From: Pseudomonas akapageensis
GTDB taxonomy: Bacteria; Pseudomonadota; Gammaproteobacteria; Pseudomonadales; Pseudomonadaceae
DNA: 64,000 nucleotides
NCBI RefSeq assembly: GCF_011355085.1
Contig: NZ_VXCP01000001.1
Span: forward strand, 262,285 to 326,284
Direction: 5' to 3'
This document shows, piece after piece, positions 30,057-40,066 of this stretch (position 1 is the first letter of the stretch; every line of letters starts with the position of its first letter). The notes under the pieces were generated by a model that had not been told where the DNA came from, ran no database searches, and was given only the letters and a program-made list of their open reading frames with translations. A program made the position numbers and the translations under genes.

Positions 30057-30223
30057 GGACGGCTCCGGACAATGGGGTCAAAAAACCCACGCAGTTTACA
30101 GGGAGAGTGAAAACCTAGCGAGTAATAGGGCGCAGATACCGAAATCAGACCCTATTCCGGGGGCGAGAGTTCACCCGCCCCTTTGAGCGTAGCGCGAATA
30201 AGACACAAATCCGTCGTTTCGCT

Positions 30224-30649
30224 TCAGAACTGCGTCCGTGCGACTGCCAACGATGCCAGAAGCTGCGGACTGGCCTCGGGAAGCAACGCCAGCAAAGGCA
30301 GGCTCCCGGGGCCGACCGTCGGGTTGCCGACGGCCAACAGAAACGGCGCTGCTCCATGGGCCAGGAAAATCAGCGCATGGCCCCCCGATCCTTGCTCGCC
30401 TTCGCTCTCAAGCATGGCATAGGGTTGGATCTCGCCTTCCGCATTGAACACGCGCAAATCAACCAGATTCGGCTGGACGGCGCTCAGTTGCAGCGCCGCC
30501 GGCAATTCGATGCGATACCACGGCCCCTCACCGCTCAGGCTCAACGGGACCTGCCGGGCGAAATCACCCGGATGATCCTGAGCTACTACTGTCAGCACCG
30601 TGCTAAACCCCAGCAACACCCCCCAGACAAACAATGGCTTCAGTATCAA
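30224..30649 (-). pseudogene. Truncated DUF3999-like protein (internal deletion)
   Basis: 141 codons from TTG 30649 (GAGGAG 7 nt upstream). Signal-peptide-like start, then DFARQVPLSLSGEGPWYRIE and LRVFNAEGEIQPYAML, the N-terminus of DUF3999 proteins; without break this passes to LIFLAHGAAPFLLAVGNPTV, which in full-length relatives (about 450 aa) lies near the C-terminus. So the middle (roughly 250-300 residues) is missing in frame, and the protein ends before the usual C-terminal membrane helix. The large DUF2339 membrane partner usually adjacent is absent: glgP ends only about 50 nt upstream of the TTG. Most likely a remnant; family match is from memory. Confidence 0.6.
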
Positions 30650-30700
30650 GGCATGGCTCCTCGTGACGTTGGTCTGCGATCCCACTGCAGCTCAGTCTAG

Positions 30701-33151
30701 TCACTCCAGAGCTTTCCATATGTCGGTAGCGTATTCACGGATCGTCCGGTCAGAGGAGAACCACCCCATTCGCGCACTGTTGAGCACTGCCACCCGCCAC
30801 CATTGCTTGGGATCGTGCCAAAGCTCTTCGACCCGACGCTGGGCATCCCAGTAGGCATCGAAATCGTCACACACCAGGAAGCGGTCGTAAGCCACCAGTG
30901 AGTCGACCAACCCCATGTAGCGGGCCGGGTCGTCAGGCGAGAACACCCCGCTGCGTATCGCCTGCAGCACATCGTTGAGGCGATGGGAGGCCGCGATCGC
31001 CCCATGGGCTGCAAATTCGCCGCTGCGCTTGCGCGCCTCGACCTGCTGAGCGGTCAGCCCGAAGATGAACATGTTCTCGGCGCCGACGCGGTCGCACATT
31101 TCCACGTTGGCGCCATCGAGCGTACCGATGGTCAGCGCACCGTTGAGGCCGAACTTCATGTTACTGGTGCCGGAGGCTTCATAGCCGGCGGTGGAGATCT
31201 GCTCGGACAGGTCGGCTGCCGGAATGATGCTTTCGGCCAGGCTGACGTTGTAATTGGGCAGGAACACCACCTTGAGCAGGCCACGCACGGTCGGATCATT
31301 ATTCACGGTACGGGCGATGTCATTGGCCAGCTTGATGATCAGCTTTGCCTGTGAATAGCTGGCTGCTGCCTTGCCGGCGAAGATTTTCACCCGGGGCACC
31401 CAGTCAGTGCCGGGTTCGGCGCGAATGGCCTGGTACAGCGCTACGGTATGCAAGAGATTGAGCAGCTGACGTTTGTACTCATGGATGCGTTTGACTTGAA
31501 CGTCGAACATCGCCTCCGGGTTGACCACGATACCCAGGCGCTCGTGAATCAGGTGAGCCAGTGCCTTCTTGCTGTGCAAACGCTGCTCGGCGAAGCGTTT
31601 GCGAAAGGCAGCTTTTTCGGCAAGGGGCTCCAGACCGATCAGGCGCCCTTCCGGGTCGTCCAGCACCTCCGCGCCCAACTCCTCGACGAGCATGGCAGTC
31701 AACTGCGGGTTGGCCTGGTAGAGCCAGCGGCGAAAAGTGATGCCGTTGGTCTTGTTATTGATACGCTCGGGGTAAAGCTTGTGCAGTTCGGCAAACACTG
31801 TGCTGCGCATCAACTTGGTGTGCAGGCCGGACACGCCGTTGACGCTGTGCGAGCCGAGGAAGGCCAGGTTCCCCATGCGTACCCGGCGACCGTTGTCTTC
31901 CTCGATCAACGAAACGGCGCGCAGCACGTCGAAGTCGTGGATGCCCTTGGCCCGCAAGGCGTCGATATGAAAGGCATTGATCAGATAGATGATCTGCATG
32001 TGCCGCGGCAGCATCCGCTCCATCAAGCCCACCGGCCAGGTTTCCAGCGCCTCGGGAAGCAGGGTGTGGTTGGTGTAGGCCAGGGTATTGACGGTGATTT
32101 GCCAAGCCGTGTCCCACGCCACCTCATGCTCGTCGACCAACAGGCGCATCAACTCGGCCACGGCGATCGACGGGTGGGTGTCATTGAGCTGAATGGCCGC
32201 CTGATCGGCCAGGTTGAGCACGGTGTCGTGCATGTTCAGGTGACGACGCAACATATCCTGCAGCGACGCCGAGACAAAGAAATACTCCTGGCGCAGGCGC
32301 AACTCCTGCCCCGCCTCGGTACTGTCAGCCGGGTACAGCACCCGCGAAATACTTTCGGCCCGGGCAACTTCGGCCACGGCCCCCAAGTGATCGCCGGCAT
32401 TGAAGCGCTCAAGGTGCAGCTCCTCCAGCGCCCGCGCACGCCACAAGCGCAGCGTATTCACACTGGCACCACGCCAACCCACCACCGGGGTGTCATAGGC
32501 CACCGCCCGCACGGTTTCGCCAGGCCACCAGACCTGCTTGGGCTGCCCGTCTCCGTTGTGCACCGTCTCGACGCTGCCGCCGAAACTGATCGGGCAGATC
32601 ACCTCGGGCCGCTCGAATTCCCAGGGGTTGCCGAAATCCAGCCAGTTCTCGGTCTGCTCCTGTTGCCAGCCGTCGACGACCGCCTGCCGGAACAAGCCGT
32701 GCTCATAACGAATGCCATAGCCGTGAGCGGCGATGCCCAGGGTCGACATGCTTTCCATGAAGCAGGCCGCCAACCGACCCAAGCCGCCATTGCCCAGGGC
32801 CGCATCGGGTTCGAGCAGGCGAATCCGCTCCAGGTCCACGCCCAGATCGGTCAGCGCCTCGCGTGCTACATCGAGCAGGCCCAGGTTGCTCAAGCTGTCG
32901 TAGAGCAAGCGACCGATCAAAAATTCCAGGGACAGGTAATACACCCGTTTCTGATTCTTGCGGTAAATCTGCCGGGTGTGATCCATCCAGTGGTCGACCA
33001 TATGATCACGCGCCGCCAGGGCGATAGCTTCGAACCAGTCGTGGTCGAAGGCGTGATCAGGGTCCTTGCCTACCGCATAGGTAAGTTTGGCCAGTACAGC
33101 GGCACGGAAGGCTGCCACCTCAGCGTCACGGACAAGCGGTTCCTGAGACAT
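30701..33151 (-). CDS. glgP: Glycogen/starch phosphorylase
   Basis: 816 aa, standard GT35 size. N-terminal YYLSLEFLIGRLLYDSLSNL, ALGNGGLGRLAACFMESMST, and the PLP-binding Lys in ASGTSNMKFGLNGALTIGTL followed by DGANVEM. It phosphorolyses alpha-1,4 glucan to glucose-1-phosphate. No other glycogen gene lies here; other glg genes must be elsewhere. The 200 bp between its start and the divergent YkgJ-type gene hold both promoters; no specific site recognised. Confidence 0.96.
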   Translation of the reverse strand: MSQEPLVRDAEVAAFRAAVLAKLTYAVGKDPDHAFDHDWFEAIALAARDHMVDHWMDHTRQIYRKNQKRVYYLSLEFLIGRLLYDSLSNLGLLDVAREALTDLGVDLERIRLLEPDAALGNGGLGRLAACFMESMSTLGIAAHGYGIRYEHGLFRQAVVDGWQQEQTENWLDFGNPWEFERPEVICPISFGGSVETVHNGDGQPKQVWWPGETVRAVAYDTPVVGWRGASVNTLRLWRARALEELHLERFNAGDHLGAVAEVARAESISRVLYPADSTEAGQELRLRQEYFFVSASLQDMLRRHLNMHDTVLNLADQAAIQLNDTHPSIAVAELMRLLVDEHEVAWDTAWQITVNTLAYTNHTLLPEALETWPVGLMERMLPRHMQIIYLINAFHIDALRAKGIHDFDVLRAVSLIEEDNGRRVRMGNLAFLGSHSVNGVSGLHTKLMRSTVFAELHKLYPERINNKTNGITFRRWLYQANPQLTAMLVEELGAEVLDDPEGRLIGLEPLAEKAAFRKRFAEQRLHSKKALAHLIHERLGIVVNPEAMFDVQVKRIHEYKRQLLNLLHTVALYQAIRAEPGTDWVPRVKIFAGKAAASYSQAKLIIKLANDIARTVNNDPTVRGLLKVVFLPNYNVSLAESIIPAADLSEQISTAGYEASGTSNMKFGLNGALTIGTLDGANVEMCDRVGAENMFIFGLTAQQVEARKRSGEFAAHGAIAASHRLNDVLQAIRSGVFSPDDPARYMGLVDSLVAYDRFLVCDDFDAYWDAQRRVEELWHDPKQWWRVAVLNSARMGWFSSDRTIREYATDIWKALE

Positions 33152-33351
33152 GGAAAGTCCTCGGGGAAGTTGACGGTTTAGGGATGGAGTTGTCTGAGCC
33201 TAGTCGCTTCGACACACGGTGATAACCCAGGTTCGTGACTATCTGTGCATTAAAGTGAAATCTTTGCGAACAAAACCGGTAAATGGTTGTTCAAAAATTC
33301 ACCAGCTCCGGTATCATCGCGCGCCCGATTACCCCTGAATACCTGAATCTG

Positions 33352-33756
33352 ATGAAGCCTACACTGATTGCCGCCGCCGAAATCGACCGCCTGGAAACGT
33401 GGCAGAAATATTCCAGCTACATGTGCGGAGGCTGCATGTCTTCCTGCTGCACGATGCCGGTGGAGGTGAAAATCAAGGACCTGATCCGTATCGGTGTAGT
33501 CGATGAGTTCGAAAAAGACGAGCCACCCAAGAATGTGGCAAAACGCCTGCAAAAAGAAGGGATTGTTGAACGCTTCAATCAAAAGTCGGGAATTTTTACC
33601 CTGACGCGCATGAGCAACAACGATTGCATGTACCTGGATCGCAAGAGCCGCTTGTGCACGATCTACGACAAGCGACCGGATACCTGCCGCAATCACCCGA
33701 AGGTCGGGCCGCGGCCGGGGTATTGTGCTTATAAGCCCAAGCCTAATAGTTACTGA
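33352..33756 (+). CDS. YkgJ-type cysteine-cluster protein
   Basis: 134 aa from ATG 33352 (conserved N-terminus MKPTLIAAAEIDRLETWQKY; the frame is open upstream to 33283). Cys motifs MCGGCMSSCC near residues 24-32, NNDCMYLDRKSRLCTIYDKR and DTCRNHPKVGPRPGYC define the zinc- or iron-chelating CxxCxxxCC family (UPF0153/YkgJ). Soluble; function unknown. Its TGA is 3 nt from a family-2 palindromic repeat, and it converges on typA. Confidence 0.88.
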   Translation: MKPTLIAAAEIDRLETWQKYSSYMCGGCMSSCCTMPVEVKIKDLIRIGVVDEFEKDEPPKNVAKRLQKEGIVERFNQKSGIFTLTRMSNNDCMYLDRKSRLCTIYDKRPDTCRNHPKVGPRPGYCAYKPKPNSY

Positions 33757-33759
33757 TTC

Positions 33760-33870
33760 CTCGTTCCCACGCTCTGCGTGGGAATGCATCCAGCAATGCG
33801 CCGCAAAGCGCTCGTGCAGGTCGACGCGGAGCGTCTGACGCGGCATTCCCACGCGGAGCGTGGGAACGAG
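33760..33870. repeat. Composite palindromic repeat, family 2, copy 3
   Basis: Same ends as at 12508 (CTCGTTCCCACGCTC and GAGCGTGGGAACGAG), with a longer middle containing GACGCGGAGCGTC. It starts 3 nt after the TGA of the YkgJ-type gene. Confidence 0.85.
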
Positions 33871-33894
33871 ACAGAACACCACAAGCCCACAAAC

Positions 33895-33929
33895 AAAAAC
33901 GCCCCCGGCCTTTCGACCGGGGGCGTTTT
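33895..33929 (-). terminator. Rho-independent terminator of typA (bidirectional)
   Basis: CGCCCCCGG (33900-33908) pairs with CCGGGGGCG (33917-33925) around 8 nt; minus-strand RNA continues GUUUUUGUUU, plus-strand RNA UUUUC. It serves typA and possibly the converging upstream gene. Confidence 0.9.
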
Positions 33930-33949
33930 CATTCAGCCTGAGCTAACAA

Positions 33950-35770
33950 TCAGTTCTTGGCTTTCTTGGCAGCGCGGGTACGCTCGCCTTCGTCAAGAAT
34001 CTTTTTACGCAGGCGGATCGACTTCGGAGTCACTTCGCACAATTCATCGTCCTGGATGAATTCCAGAGCCTGTTCCAGGGTGAAGCGAACCGGCGGAACC
34101 AGAGCGATGGTTTCGTCTTTGCCCGAAGCACGCATGTTGTCGAGCTTCTTGCCTTTGGTTGGGTTGACGCCCATGTCGTTGTCACGGCTGTTCAGACCAA
34201 CGATCTGACCGTTGTAGATCTCTTGACCGTGTTCAACGAACAGCTTGCCACGCGCCTGCAGGGTTTCCAGGGAGTAGGTCAGCGCCTTGCCGGTTTCTAC
34301 CGATACCAGAACACCGTTCTGACGGCCGGACATGTCGCCGGACTTCATGGTGTCGTAGCGATCGAAGATCGAGGTCAGGATGCCAGCACCGTTGGTCAGG
34401 GTCAGGAACTGGTTACGGAAACCGATAAGACCGCGAGCAGGGATGTTGTATTCCAGACGAACACGGCCTTTGCCATCCGGCACCATGTTGGTCAGGTCGC
34501 CTTTACGCAGGCCCATCTCTTCCATGACCTTGCCCTGGGATTCTTCAGGGGTGTCGATGGTGACGTTTTCGAACGGTTCCTGCTTCACGCCGTCAACTAC
34601 ACGGATGATCACTTCCGGACGACCAACGCCCATTTCGAAGCCTTCGCGACGCATGGTTTCGATCAATACCGAGAGGTGCAGCTCACCACGGCCGGAAACC
34701 TTGAACTTGTCAGCCGAGTCGCCTTCTTCAACGCGCAGTGCAACGTTGTACAGCAGCTCTTTGTCCAGACGTTCCTTGATGTTACGGGAAGTCACGAACT
34801 TGCCTTCTTTACCGCAGAAAGGCGAGTCGTTTACCTGGAAGGTCATGGAAACGGTCGGCTCGTCAACGGTCAGAGGCTTCATCGCCTCCGGGGTATCCAG
34901 CTGGCACAGGGTGTCGGAGATGAACAGCTCGTCCATACCGCTGATGCACACGATGTCGCCTGCGGCGGCTTCTTCAACGTCGATACGGTGCAGACCGTGG
35001 TGACCCATCAGCTTCAGGATACGACCGTTACGCTTCTTGCCGTCGGCGCTGATAGCGACAACCGGGGTGTTCGGCTTGACGCGACCACGGGCAATACGGC
35101 CAACGCCGATAACACCCAGGAAGCTGTTGTAGTCCAGTGCGGAGATCTGCATCTGGAACGGACCGTCACGGTCAACAGCCGGTGCTGGTACGTTGTCGAC
35201 GATCGACTGGTACAGCGGGGTCATGTCTTCAGCCATGTCGGTGTGGTCCAGACCGGCAATACCGTTCAGGGCCGAGGCGTAGACGACTTTGAAGTCCAGT
35301 TGTTCTTCGGTGGCACCCAGGTTGTCGAACAGGTCGAAGATCTGGTCCAGAACCCAGTCCGGACGCGCGCCTGGACGGTCAACCTTGTTGATGCACACGA
35401 TCGGACGCAGGCCGGCTTCGAAGGCCTTCTTGGTCACGAAACGGGTTTGCGGCATAGGGCCGTCCTGGGCGTCAACCAGCAGCAGAACGGAGTCGACCAT
35501 CGACATCACGCGTTCTACTTCGCCGCCGAAGTCGGCGTGGCCCGGGGTGTCCACGATGTTGATGTGGTAGCCGTTCCAGTTGATGGCGGTGTTTTTCGCC
35601 AGAATGGTAATACCGCGCTCTTTCTCCTGGTCGTTGGAGTCCATCACGCGCTCGTCGTTGAGCTCGTTGCGCTCCAGGGTGCCGGATTGACGCAGCAGTT
35701 TGTCGACCAGAGTGGTTTTACCATGGTCAACGTGGGCGATGATGGCGATGTTGCGTAGATTTTCGATCAC
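33950..35770 (-). CDS. typA: Translational GTPase TypA/BipA
   Basis: 606 aa. G1 [13 protein letters not shown]2 [12 protein letters not shown]3 [13 protein letters not shown]4 [10 protein letters not shown], domain II, then EF-G-like domains III and V and the TypA-specific C-terminal domain ([33 protein letters not shown]). It acts on the ribosome in assembly and stress adaptation. Codon use is of a highly expressed gene. 139 bp separate it from thiI; a terminator follows it. Confidence 0.97.
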   Translation of the reverse strand: MIENLRNIAIIAHVDHGKTTLVDKLLRQSGTLERNELNDERVMDSNDQEKERGITILAKNTAINWNGYHINIVDTPGHADFGGEVERVMSMVDSVLLLVDAQDGPMPQTRFVTKKAFEAGLRPIVCINKVDRPGARPDWVLDQIFDLFDNLGATEEQLDFKVVYASALNGIAGLDHTDMAEDMTPLYQSIVDNVPAPAVDRDGPFQMQISALDYNSFLGVIGVGRIARGRVKPNTPVVAISADGKKRNGRILKLMGHHGLHRIDVEEAAAGDIVCISGMDELFISDTLCQLDTPEAMKPLTVDEPTVSMTFQVNDSPFCGKEGKFVTSRNIKERLDKELLYNVALRVEEGDSADKFKVSGRGELHLSVLIETMRREGFEMGVGRPEVIIRVVDGVKQEPFENVTIDTPEESQGKVMEEMGLRKGDLTNMVPDGKGRVRLEYNIPARGLIGFRNQFLTLTNGAGILTSIFDRYDTMKSGDMSGRQNGVLVSVETGKALTYSLETLQARGKLFVEHGQEIYNGQIVGLNSRDNDMGVNPTKGKKLDNMRASGKDETIALVPPVRFTLEQALEFIQDDELCEVTPKSIRLRKKILDEGERTRAAKKAKN

Positions 35771-35909
35771 TTGTGTATCTCGATCAGAGGATTCGGTGTG
35801 CTGACAGGTCGTGGCAGCGATTAACAGTAGCGTCCGTGAAAGCCATTACAGCTTGACGGTGGCGTCGGGGGGCCGGTGACGCAGGCCACAGGCAAACAGC
35901 CCCGGGCAC

Positions 35910-37364
35910 TTAGCTCGGTCGATAAACGCGCACATTGGCATGTCCCTCACTGAGCAAATGGTGGGCATGCAGGCGACTCATCACGCCTTTGTCGCAATAC
36001 AGCAGGTACTGACGAGTGGCGTCCAGTTCCTTGAAACGGCTGTTCAGTGCATAGAACGGCAGAGCCTTGACCTCGATGCCTTCGAGTTCAAGGGGCTGGT
36101 CTTCCTGGGCATCAGGGTGACGGATGTCGATGATCACCTGGCCGGGCAGCGCTTCGCTGACCTCCTCGATCTCGATATCCTGGCCCAGCTCATCGATCAC
36201 ATTGTCGATGGAAACCAGCTTGGCGCGTTCCAGGGCCCGCTCCAGCACGGCCATGTCGAACTGTTGTTCTTCATAGGCAACGCGATGTGGCTTGGCCTTG
36301 GTGGTGGGGTTGACCGAAATCACCCCGCAATATTCAGGCATGTGTTTGGCGAAATCGGCGGTGCCGATCTCGTTCGCCTGGTCAATGATGTCCTGCTTGT
36401 GGCTGGCAAGCAATGGACGCAGTACCAGCTTCTCGGTTGCCGAACTGATCACCGAGAGGTTCGGAAGCGTCTGGCTGGACACTTGCGAGATAGCCTCGCC
36501 CGTGACCAGGGCATCAATTTGCAGACGATCGGCCATGCGCGTGGCCGCGCGCAGCATCATGCGCTTGAGGATCACGCCCATGTGGCTGTTGTCGACCTTG
36601 CTCAGCAACTCGCCCACCACTTCTTCGAAGGGAACGCTGATAAACAGCACGCGCTGGGAGCTGCCGTACTTCTTCCAGAGGAAATGCGCGACTTCCATTA
36701 CGCCCAGTTCGTGGGCGCGGCCGCCAAGGTTGAAGAAGCAGAAATGAGTCATCAGGCCGCGGCGCATCATCTGATAGGCCGCAACGGTGGAGTCGAAACC
36801 GCCGGACATCAGAACCAGGGTCTGCTCCAGCGAGCCAAGCGGATAGCCGCCGATGCCCTGGTGCTGGCTGTGAATGATGAAGACGCGCTTGTCGCGGATC
36901 TCCAGGCGCACTTCCACATCCGGCGTGCGCAGTTCGATGCCGGCGGCGCCGCACTGCTGGCGCAACTGGCTGCCAACATAACGGTCCACGTCCATCGAGC
37001 TGAAAGTGTGCTTGCCGGCTCGCTTGCAGCGCACGGCAAACATTTTACCTGGCAGCAAGTGGCCGAAGTGCTGCTTGCACTGGGCGACCAGGTCGTCCAT
37101 GTCGCCCAGCGGGTATTCGTCGACTTGCAGGAAGTGGGTGATACCCGGCACGCAGGTCAGACGCTCGACCATCTCGCGCAGCACTTTCTGATCCTCGATG
37201 CGGGTTACAACCGTGAGGTTGTCCCACACGCCATCGACCACCAGCTTCGGATCCAGATCACGGAGCACGACGCGGATGTTCTTGGCGAGCTGGCGGATGA
37301 AATGCTTGCGCACCGGCCGGCTCTTGATGGTGATCTCTGGAAAGACTTTTACGATAAGTTTCAT
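35910..37364 (-). CDS. thiI: tRNA 4-thiouridine synthase ThiI with rhodanese domain
   Basis: 484 aa. NFLD/THUMP domain (about 1-165, with [20 protein letters not shown]), PP-loop AANH domain with [20 protein letters not shown], and a C-terminal rhodanese domain (about 400-484) with persulfide Cys in [13 protein letters not shown]. It makes s4U8 in tRNA and, with the rhodanese domain, can supply sulfur for thiazole synthesis. Divergent from glnA; the promoter lies in the shared 331-bp space. Confidence 0.96.
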   Translation of the reverse strand: MKLIVKVFPEITIKSRPVRKHFIRQLAKNIRVVLRDLDPKLVVDGVWDNLTVVTRIEDQKVLREMVERLTCVPGITHFLQVDEYPLGDMDDLVAQCKQHFGHLLPGKMFAVRCKRAGKHTFSSMDVDRYVGSQLRQQCGAAGIELRTPDVEVRLEIRDKRVFIIHSQHQGIGGYPLGSLEQTLVLMSGGFDSTVAAYQMMRRGLMTHFCFFNLGGRAHELGVMEVAHFLWKKYGSSQRVLFISVPFEEVVGELLSKVDNSHMGVILKRMMLRAATRMADRLQIDALVTGEAISQVSSQTLPNLSVISSATEKLVLRPLLASHKQDIIDQANEIGTADFAKHMPEYCGVISVNPTTKAKPHRVAYEEQQFDMAVLERALERAKLVSIDNVIDELGQDIEIEEVSEALPGQVIIDIRHPDAQEDQPLELEGIEVKALPFYALNSRFKELDATRQYLLYCDKGVMSRLHAHHLLSEGHANVRVYRPS

Positions 37365-37461
37365 GAAAAAGTGCGCGCGAGGTGCCGGCCAAAAAAGGGG
37401 GGCGCGGATTATAGCGGAAATTGCTCAAGGTTTGACCAATTTTCGTACAGGAGGTTTTAGG

Positions 37462-37478
37462 CGCACCAAAATGGCACG
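37462..37478. promoter_or_regulatory. NtrC site 1 upstream of glnA
   Basis: CGCACCAAAATGGCACG (consensus TGCACC-N5-GGTGCA). Left half strong, right half weaker. Its centre lies about 138 bp before the predicted glnA start point, and 31 bp (three helical turns) from site 2. Confidence 0.75.
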
Positions 37479-37492
37479 CGGCGTGGAAATAA

Positions 37493-37509
37493 CGCCCCAT
37501 AGCGGTGCG
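37493..37509. promoter_or_regulatory. NtrC site 2 upstream of glnA
   Basis: CGCCCCATAGCGGTGCG; right half GGTGCG strong, left half weaker. Centre about -107. The pair reproduces the -108/-140 spacing of the enteric glnAp2 enhancer. Confidence 0.75.
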
Positions 37510-37581
37510 ATAAATTCCTCAAAAAAGCCATTTAATGGCTGGAACGCTTGAGTTTGGGGCGAAAAACCCAAATCGGAGCAC

Positions 37582-37597
37582 TGGCATGCAATTTGCT
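37582..37597 (+). promoter_or_regulatory. Sigma-54 promoter of glnA
   Basis: TGGCATGCAATTTGCT: GG-N10-GC with TTGCT at -12. The predicted start near 37608 leaves a leader of about 88 nt to the glnA ATG. Activation by phosphorylated NtrC is expected. Confidence 0.85.
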
Positions 37598-37695
37598 CCC
37601 TTGTGAGGCAGGTTGCCTTGGCAGCATATTCGCGCCCGGCATCACCAAATTTACAGGGCTATCCATTACCAGCCCGAAGCCACCCGGAGGACAAT

Positions 37696-39102
37696 ATGTC
37701 GAAGTCGGTTCAACTCATCAAAGATCATGACGTTAAATGGATTGATCTGCGCTTCACTGACACCAAAGGCACCCAGCACCACGTGACCATGCCGGCCCGT
37801 GACGCGCTGGATGACGACTTCTTCGAAGTCGGCAAAATGTTCGACGGCTCCTCCATCGCTGGCTGGAAAGGCATCGAAGCTTCCGACATGATCCTGATGC
37901 CGGTTGACGATACCGCCGTTCTCGATCCGTTCACCGAAGAGCCGACCCTGATCCTGGTCTGCGACATCATCGAACCTTCGAGCATGCAAGGCTACGACCG
38001 CGACCCACGTGCGATCGCCAAGCGTGCCGAGGAACACCTCAAGAGCACCGGCATCGGCGACACCGTATTCGCAGGTCCAGAGCCAGAATTCTTCATCTTC
38101 GACGAAGTGAAGTTCAAGTCCGACATTTCCGGTTCCATGTTCAAGATCTTCTCCGAGCAAGGCTCGTGGATGTCCGACCAGGACGTGGAAGGCGGCAACA
38201 AAGGCCACCGTCCAGGCGTCAAAGGCGGCTACTTCCCGGTTCCTCCGTTCGACCACGACCACGAAATCCGTACTGCCATGTGCAACGCACTGGAAGAAAT
38301 GGGTCAGACCGTCGAAGTTCACCACCACGAAGTGGCAACTGCCGGCCAGAACGAAATCGGCGTCAAATTCAACACCCTGGTGAAGAAAGCCGACGAAGTT
38401 CAAACCCTGAAGTATGTCGTGCACAACGTTGCCGATGCCTACGGCCGTACCGCTACCTTCATGCCTAAGCCTCTGTACGGCGACAACGGCTCGGGCATGC
38501 ATGTTCACATGTCCATCTGGAAAGATGGCAAGAACACCTTCGCTGGCGAAGGCTATGCCGGCCTGTCCGACACCGCTCTGTACTTCATCGGCGGTATCAT
38601 CAAGCACGGTAAGGCCCTGAACGGCTTCACCAACCCTGCGACCAACTCCTACAAGCGTCTGGTACCAGGTTTCGAAGCTCCGGTAATGCTGGCCTACTCG
38701 GCTCGTAACCGTTCCGCCTCGATCCGTATTCCTTACGTTTCCAGCCCTAAAGCTCGCCGCATCGAAGCACGCTTCCCGGATCCGGCTGCCAACCCGTACC
38801 TGGCTTTCGCAGCACTGCTGATGGCCGGTCTGGACGGTATCCAGAACAAGATCCACCCTGGCGATGCAGCTGACAAGAACCTGTACGATCTGCCGCCTGA
38901 AGAGGCCAAAGAGATCCCACAAGTTTGCGGCAGCCTGAAAGAAGCCCTGGAAGAGCTGGACAAAGGTCGTGCGTTCCTGACCAAAGGCGGCGTATTCAGC
39001 GACGACTTCATCGACGCTTACATCGCACTGAAAAGCGAAGAAGAAATCAAGGTACGTACCTTCGTACACCCACTGGAATACGAGCTGTACTACAGCTGCT
39101 GA
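37696..39102 (+). CDS. glnA: Glutamine synthetase, type I
   Basis: 468 aa from ATG 37696 (GGAGG upstream). GSI-beta hallmarks: [32 protein letters not shown], the ATP-binding [16 protein letters not shown], the [13 protein letters not shown] loop and Tyr in [15 protein letters not shown], the adenylylation site used by GlnE. It forms a cytoplasmic dodecamer that condenses ammonia with glutamate. Codon use is highly biased. Its own NtrC/sigma-54 promoter lies upstream and a strong terminator follows, so ntrBC is transcribed separately at least in part. Confidence 0.98.
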   Translation: MSKSVQLIKDHDVKWIDLRFTDTKGTQHHVTMPARDALDDDFFEVGKMFDGSSIAGWKGIEASDMILMPVDDTAVLDPFTEEPTLILVCDIIEPSSMQGYDRDPRAIAKRAEEHLKSTGIGDTVFAGPEPEFFIFDEVKFKSDISGSMFKIFSEQGSWMSDQDVEGGNKGHRPGVKGGYFPVPPFDHDHEIRTAMCNALEEMGQTVEVHHHEVATAGQNEIGVKFNTLVKKADEVQTLKYVVHNVADAYGRTATFMPKPLYGDNGSGMHVHMSIWKDGKNTFAGEGYAGLSDTALYFIGGIIKHGKALNGFTNPATNSYKRLVPGFEAPVMLAYSARNRSASIRIPYVSSPKARRIEARFPDPAANPYLAFAALLMAGLDGIQNKIHPGDAADKNLYDLPPEEAKEIPQVCGSLKEALEELDKGRAFLTKGGVFSDDFIDAYIALKSEEEIKVRTFVHPLEYELYYSC

Positions 39103-39130
39103 TCCCGTGACGCTCGCGCAAGCGGCGTAA

Positions 39131-39165
39131 AAAAGAGAGGCCTCCTTCGGGAGGCCTTTTTTTTT
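39131..39165 (+). terminator. Rho-independent terminator of glnA
   Basis: AGGCCTCC-TTCG-GGAGGCCT: 8-bp stem with a UUCG tetraloop and a run of nine T, 30 nt after the glnA stop. A-rich left flank. Confidence 0.95.
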
Positions 39166-39268
39166 CCGTCTGTAGGAGCCCGTTATGCGAAAGCGGCCAA
39201 TAGCCAGCACAGCCGACATGCCTGCATTTGCTTTATGCTGGCCCGCTCTCGTTCTCAGGGAATCGCCA

Positions 39269-39793
39269 ATGCGCTCAGTTTTGATTGTCGTGCTCGGATT
39301 GCTGGCCCTGCCGGCTGCAGCGCAGGTCTACAAATACACCGATGCCAATGGCAACACGACTTACAGCGATCAACCTGCCGCCGGCGCCTCCAACGAGCCA
39401 ATTGAGCTGCCGCCACTCAATAGCGTAGCGCCGCCACCTTTGGTTTCAGCGCAGCAGCCCACCAGCAAGCCAATACCGCCCAAGGCCAAGACTTTCTACA
39501 CCGTCCTGCGCGTCGGCAACATGGTCGATCAGCAGGCGATTCGCGCCAACGATGGCAATCTGATCGTCGAGGTGCTGGTCCGACCACGTCTGCAACCGGA
39601 ACATCGCCTGCAACTGCTACTCGACGGGCAAGCCTATGGACAGCCGAGCAACGTACCTAGCTTGCAGCTGGTCAATCTCGACCGCGGTGAGCACAACCTC
39701 GCCATCCAGGTGCTCAGCGATCAGACAGTGGTGCAACAGAGCCAACCCATCGCATTCACTGTCCTGCGGACACATCTCAGGCCGACACAATGA
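39269..39793 (+). CDS. DUF4124 domain-containing secreted protein
   Basis: 174 aa from ATG 39269 (AGGGAA upstream). Signal peptide RSVLIVVLGLLALPAAAQ, then the DUF4124 motif VYKYTDANGNTTYSDQPA, a Pro-rich spacer, and a C-terminal beta-rich region (IRANDGNLIVEVLVRPRLQP, LNVxLD-like LVNLDRGEHNLAIQV) that may be Ig-like. Periplasmic, function unknown. A gene of this type between glnA and ntrB is usual in Pseudomonas, as I recall. Confidence 0.85.
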   Translation: MRSVLIVVLGLLALPAAAQVYKYTDANGNTTYSDQPAAGASNEPIELPPLNSVAPPPLVSAQQPTSKPIPPKAKTFYTVLRVGNMVDQQAIRANDGNLIVEVLVRPRLQPEHRLQLLLDGQAYGQPSNVPSLQLVNLDRGEHNLAIQVLSDQTVVQQSQPIAFTVLRTHLRPTQ

Positions 39794-39964
39794 ATGCCTG
39801 CCCAGCAGAAAAGTCTCTATCGCTCTATATTGGTGCATAGGATTGCCCCATCCCTCTAGGCACACCCCATTTTGGTTCAAAACCAGAGTTGATTGGCGTG
39901 ATTGAGTCACTAACAGGGCAGTAAAAGCGCTATTTACACGGCATAACGCTTCTTTTCGGAGCCT

Positions 39965-39980
39965 TGGTTTGGTTTTTGCA
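39965..39980 (+). promoter_or_regulatory. Candidate sigma-54 promoter of ntrBC
   Basis: TGGTTTGGTTTTTGCA, 85-100 nt before the ntrB start: GG-N10-GC with a T-rich spacer and TTGCA at -12. Only isolated NtrC half-sites (for example TGGTGCA near 39830) lie upstream. The rest of the 273-bp gap holds no gene. Confidence 0.55.
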
Positions 39981-40066
39981 TTTTCTTTGCATCAGGGGCT
40001 CACCAGCGCGCGCGACCCCGGACATGGATGAGGTCCCAATGTGCCAAAAGAGGTCAACGACAACTA

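Noticed and set aside
30145..30357. 70-codon frame overlapping the DUF3999 remnant
   Set aside because: Out of frame with the family signatures and rich in Arg/Trp/Cys; a shadow of the remnant rather than its missing 3' part.
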